Part shown: in pieces, positions 6,400 to 6,943 of the stretch
Layout: every line of letters begins with the position of its first letter
How positions within the stretch are numbered: the first letter of the stretch is position 1
Assembly: GCA_011048475.1 (NCBI GenBank)
Contig: DSDZ01000515.1
Location: 1-6,943 of the forward strand
Source: Bacteroides sp.
Lineage (GTDB): Bacteria > Bacteroidota > Bacteroidia > Bacteroidales > GCA-2748055
Direction: 5' to 3'
Length of the DNA: 6,943 nt
Made by a program: the position numbers and the translations under genes
Notes under the pieces: model-generated
Seen by the model: the letters and a program-made list of their open reading frames with translations, nothing else
The model's database searches: none
What the model was told of the DNA's origin: nothing

Positions 6400-6501
6400 C
6401 TTTCAAATCCGATTATTCAGTGTAAGGTCAAAAAATTTGAGCGTACGAATATAGTAATATTTAGAGGTTTATTAAAAGCGGATCCGGTGAAAATTGTTTC
6501 G
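6400..6501. other. AT-rich intergenic region between the CorC-type gene and ppiD
   Basis: These 102 bases separate two minus-strand genes. The middle (about 6430-6477) is strongly AT-rich against the surrounding coding sequence, which suits a promoter. I saw no strong hairpin followed by T residues that would terminate the upstream gene. Confidence 0.5.
6446..6477 (-). promoter_or_regulatory. Candidate Bacteroidota-type promoter for ppiD
   Basis: Reading the minus strand, TATATTCG (6453 down to 6446) matches the Bacteroidota -7 box TAnnTTTG at all but one fixed position. TTTT (6477 down to 6474) lies 20 bases upstream, where the -33 TTTG is expected. Transcription would start near 6440 and leave a leader of about 40 bases. 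One mismatch in each box and an AT-rich background keep confidence modest. Confidence 0.35.
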
Positions 6502-6943
6502 TCAGGAACGGACCACCCGCAGTTCCACCTGTTCAATGCGGTTTGAGCTGACGCCGGTAACGGTGATCAGAAAATTATCCATCTCCACGTGGACCCCTTT
6601 TTCCGGGATGCTTTCATAGTGATAGATGATATATCCGGCCAGTGTGTCATACTCCTCCGACTCGGGGATCCCAAGGAGGTATTTTTCGTTGAGGTAATCG
6701 ATCTCCAGCCTTCCCGATAGCAGGTAGCGCGATTCATCCAGCTGTTTTTCGATGAGATCGCTGGAATCATGCTCGTCTTCTATCTCTCCGAAAATCTCCT
6801 CGATGATATCCTCGGTGGTGATCACTCCGGAGGTCCCCCCGAACTCATCCACCACCACCGCAATGCCCTTCCCCTCCTTGATGAATGAAGTAAGCAGCTT
6901 ATTGACCGGGAGTGTTTCGGGAACGAACTGCACGGGGATCAGC
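6502..6943 (-). CDS. CNNM/CorC (hemolysin C) family CBS protein, C-terminal part
   Basis: Only the last 146 residues are in the window; the frame is open to the right edge, and the GTG at 6931-6933 is an internal Val codon within IPVQFVPET. The visible part begins inside the second CBS domain, with FVPETLPVNKLL, the signature VVVDEFGGTSGVITTEDIIE, and the acidic EEIFGEIEDEHD. It continues into the CorC/HlyC C-terminal domain: a YLLSGRLEIDYLNE strand-helix, EEYDTLAGYIIYH, then the closing strands GVHVEMDNFLITV and VELRVV. Family members have an N-terminal CNNM membrane domain, outside this window, and are linked to Mg2+ or other cation export or homeostasis, or to membrane damage resistance. 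GldE of gliding bacteria is a paralogue, but nothing here favours GldE. The position upstream of ppiD suggests the usual Bacteroidota hemolysin-ppiD pair. Stop is TGA (plus-strand tca at 6502-6504). Confidence 0.92.
   Translation of the reverse strand, partial: LIPVQFVPETLPVNKLLTSFIKEGKGIAVVVDEFGGTSGVITTEDIIEEIFGEIEDEHDSSDLIEKQLDESRYLLSGRLEIDYLNEKYLLGIPESEEYDTLAGYIIYHYESIPEKGVHVEMDNFLITVTGVSSNRIEQVELRVVRS

Noticed and set aside
6502..6933. GTG at 6931-6933 as the start of a short CBS protein
   Set aside because: The frame continues to the window edge with a family-consistent Leu-Ile-Pro before it, so the GTG is an internal Val and the gene is simply cut by the window.
1..6943. CRISPR arrays, insertion sequences, tRNA or rRNA genes, toxin-antitoxin or defence systems
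   Set aside because: I looked for them on both strands and saw no repeat-spacer pattern, transposase motif, cloverleaf or other supporting signal.

Overview
The window looks like a chromosomal housekeeping segment of a member of the Bacteroidota, most likely near Bacteroidales/Marinilabiliales. The basis for this is the FtsZ tail (a core C-terminal peptide followed by an extra stretch ending in LHDNVD), a PpiD-type foldase of about 718 residues ending in a short aromatic-rich tail, exported proteins whose signal peptides end just before Gln, and weak or absent Shine-Dalgarno sites at several starts. The assignment rests on recognising protein families by eye, not on a database search.

Layout, left to right. 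The 3' part of ftsA (1-635, +) is followed after 20 bases by a complete ftsZ (656-2098, +); this is the end of a division-gene cluster. A 287-base gene-free stretch (2099-2385) has a GC-rich left half with nested inverted repeats and a right half with a clear dyad just upstream of the next gene. Two exported proteins then lie in tandem, 15 bases apart: a YceI-family periplasmic protein (2386-2988, +) and a predicted outer-membrane beta-barrel of unknown function (3004-4230, +).

Only 12 bases separate the barrel gene from the convergent ppiD-like peptidyl-prolyl isomerase gene (6399 down to 4243, -). After a 102-base AT-rich gap with a candidate Bacteroidota-type promoter, the window ends inside a CNNM/CorC (hemolysin-type) CBS protein gene, also on the minus strand (6943 down to 6502, truncated at the window edge).

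How the genes relate. FtsA and FtsZ form the cytokinetic ring scaffold. The other complete genes all concern the cell envelope: a periplasmic lipid-binding-type protein, an outer-membrane barrel, and an inner-membrane-anchored chaperone that could help such barrels cross the periplasm. The chaperone link is inference only.

I see no mobile element, CRISPR array, tRNA, rRNA or defence system. The best leads for something undescribed are the YceI-barrel pair, the structured intergenic region, and the repeated parvulin-like architecture of the PpiD homologue.
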